Assembly: GCA_016212395.1 (NCBI GenBank)
Contig: JACRGF010000001.1
Coordinates: forward strand, 1 to 39,594
Direction: 5' to 3'
DNA length: 39,594 nt
DNA from: Microcaldota archaeon
GTDB taxonomy: Archaea > Micrarchaeota > Micrarchaeia > Burarchaeales > JACRGF01
The number at the start of each line of letters is the position of its first letter. Position 1 is the stretch's first letter. The position numbers and the translations under genes were made by a program. Shown one piece after another: positions 38,354 through 39,594 of the stretch. The notes beneath the pieces were generated by a model that did no database searches, was not told where the DNA came from, and was given only the letters and a program-made list of their open reading frames with translations.

Positions 38354-39289
38354 TTATCCGATAGTAGTCGCGAACGCTTCAAAACCCTGGAGTTTCACTG
38401 CGTCCAGCACTTTGTCTTGCAGTTGCTTGCCTGGAGTGAGCGCGAACATCAAGCCTCCCCTGCCGGTGCCAGTCATTTTCGCTCCGAACGCGCCTGCTTG
38501 CCTTGCAGTGTCAACAAGCAAATCCAGTTCTTTGCACGAGACAGCCAGTTGCTGCAAGAGCGCGTGGTTCTCGTCCAAAAGCCCGCCTGCTTTCTTCCAG
38601 TCGCCTTGCTCGATTGAAACGCGCGCGCTTATCAAAAGCCGCTGGTACTTTTTCACTGCCTCGTTGAACTTCACAGGGTTTTCTTCCTTCAGCTTCTTCA
38701 CTTCACCCACAACAAATTTAGTGTCCGACGTCAAGCCAGTGTTGCCGACTACTACTTCAACTGGTTTTCTCGCCTTGATTAGCTCGATAGAGTTTTTGCC
38801 TAGTTGCAAGTCTTTCTTGAACACAAGCAATCCACCGAACACTGCAGCAGTATTGTCTATTCCGCTGGGAGTGCCGTGGTAGCCTTTCTCTCCCTCGAAC
38901 GCCAACTCGTTAATCTTGCGGTTGTCAAGCTTCAACGAATACAAGTCGTTCAACGCGCGCGCAATCGCAGCACAGCTTGCAGCACTCGCGCCCACTCCGC
39001 TCGCAGCCTGCAAGTCCCCGCCTAAAACAATTTTAATGCCTTTTTTTGAAACGTCCACGCCAGCTGCTTTGAGGATTAAATCAATGGACGCTTTCTGCTG
39101 GCTGAACTTTTCCTTCTTGTAGCCGAGAGTTTCAGGCCTATTGTCCTCCACTTGCCAGCCAGGCGAATCCTTGAATTCAATGCTCGCAACAGTCTTGCTG
39201 CCAATAGCAGAAACTATCGCAGGCAACCCGAACACGACGAAATGCTCTCCGAACAAAATCAGTTTTCCAGAACCGCTTCCAACTGCCAT
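38354..39289 (-). CDS. mvk: Mevalonate kinase
   Basis: A GHMP-family kinase that phosphorylates mevalonate to mevalonate 5-phosphate, the substrate of the adjacent aconitase X. Motifs are GKLILFGEHFVVFGLPAIV at the N-terminus, the ATP loop AASGVGASAASCAAIARAL, YHGTPSGIDNTAAVFGG with the catalytic Asp, and KMTGTGRGGLMFAL near the C-terminus. Length 311 aa is normal. ATG 39289 follows GGGTGG by 6 bases. It points towards the plus-strand pathway genes. Confidence 0.95.
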   Translation of the reverse strand: MAVGSGSGKLILFGEHFVVFGLPAIVSAIGSKTVASIEFKDSPGWQVEDNRPETLGYKKEKFSQQKASIDLILKAAGVDVSKKGIKIVLGGDLQAASGVGASAASCAAIARALNDLYSLKLDNRKINELAFEGEKGYHGTPSGIDNTAAVFGGLLVFKKDLQLGKNSIELIKARKPVEVVVGNTGLTSDTKFVVGEVKKLKEENPVKFNEAVKKYQRLLISARVSIEQGDWKKAGGLLDENHALLQQLAVSCKELDLLVDTARQAGAFGAKMTGTGRGGLMFALTPGKQLQDKVLDAVKLQGFEAFATTIG

Positions 39290-39462
39290 GAAAAACCACC
39301 CTTGAAAAAAAATGCAGGAATAAACAACTCAAACAAGACAATTAAACGTTTCCAAAGGACATAGTGCAGATCGTGCAAAACAAGCAAACGCGAAACGCTC
39401 AAAAAACGAAAAACGATACTGCCAGCACGCGAGTTCCCCCACGCAAATTTCAAGGTAAGTGT

Positions 39463-39594
39463 TTAGCTGCTCCCTCGCATTGCAGCAATTAACGCAACCT
39501 GCGGGTTGATTCCCTGCAAGTTCCAAGTCGCAACCATTGATGCAAGCACTTCGTAGATTCCTGCTCCTTTCTGGTTTCTGAGAGTTCCCATGAT
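39463..39594 (-). CDS. C-terminal end of a probable transposase (partial)
   Basis: An open frame enters from the right edge and stops at 39463, giving 43 residues. It reads GTLRNQKGAGIYEVLASM then VATWNLQGINPQVALIAAM. This resembles the C-terminal tail of IS66-like or related DDE transposases (pattern GTLRxxxGAxxYExLxxxxxTWxxxGxNP). The gene body lies outside the window, so intactness cannot be judged. The region 39290-39462 between it and the mvk start holds no gene; no clear terminal inverted repeat was found there. Confidence 0.5.
   Translation of the reverse strand: MMGTLRNQKGAGIYEVLASMVATWNLQGINPQVALIAAMRGSS

Overview
The window is archaeal chromosomal DNA. Protein evidence: ribosomal proteins L44e and S27e, aIF2-alpha and Nop10 in their usual archaeal order, a PAC2 protein, a GINS subunit, separate PriL and PriS primase genes, archaeal-type riboflavin synthase and isopentenyl phosphate kinase. 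Many genes start 24-30 bp downstream of a TATA-like box with no Shine-Dalgarno (leaderless), while operon-internal genes carry GGTG/GAGGTG Shine-Dalgarno motifs. The mix of archaeal information genes with bacterial-looking metabolism (bifunctional RibD, GTP cyclohydrolase II) fits a DPANN lineage such as Diapherotrites/Iainarchaeota. That placement is an inference only.

Layout. 1-2931 (+): three subunits of a group 3b (sulfhydrogenase-type) NiFe hydrogenase, with gamma cut by the window edge. 6963-2966 (-): a probable hydrogenase maturation protease, then a riboflavin operon ribB-ribC-ribH-ribA-ribD. 7023-9401 (+): a PAP2 phosphatase, a dolichol-kinase-like membrane protein, rpiA and a VTT-domain protein. 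15699-10104 (-): a TrbC/VirB2-like small membrane protein, an A-rich tandem repeat, then an ABC ATPase, a secreted CARDB/COG1361-type protein and two MacB/FtsX permeases. 15826-17968: an AbiEi/AbiEii toxin-antitoxin pair bounded by direct repeats made of the 3' end of the next gene. 20465-17910 (-): that gene, a VIT-VWA surface protein with a transmembrane helix and a cytoplasmic winged-helix DNA-binding domain. 20509-22660: an endonuclease III remnant, operator-like palindromes, an MscS-type TM-helix protein and a CxC permease. 22705-29622 (+): primase subunits, a GIDE/LemA membrane pair, GINS and the translation cluster. 29772-31962 (+): three exported or membrane proteins of unknown function. 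32000-32560 (-): a parvulin and a conserved hypothetical. 32740-39289: an isoprenoid locus. 39463-39594 (-): the end of a probable transposase.

How the genes work together. The isoprenoid locus holds mevalonate kinase, both subunits of phosphomevalonate dehydratase (aconitase X), a UbiD-type anhydromevalonate phosphate decarboxylase, the UbiX flavin prenyltransferase for its cofactor, and isopentenyl phosphate kinase. This is the full lower branch of the archaeal modified mevalonate pathway. The riboflavin operon would feed the FMN that UbiX prenylates and the FAD of the hydrogenase gamma subunit. The PAP2 and dolichol-kinase-like proteins could recycle the polyprenyl phosphates made from the isoprenoids.

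The least conventional objects are the membrane-spanning VIT-VWA-wHTH regulator, the AbiE cassette sitting between duplicated copies of that gene's 3' end, an 8-nt-periodic intergenic repeat (GTTTTGNN), and a strongly structured GC-rich element upstream of the UbiD-type gene. No tRNA, rRNA or CRISPR array was recognised.
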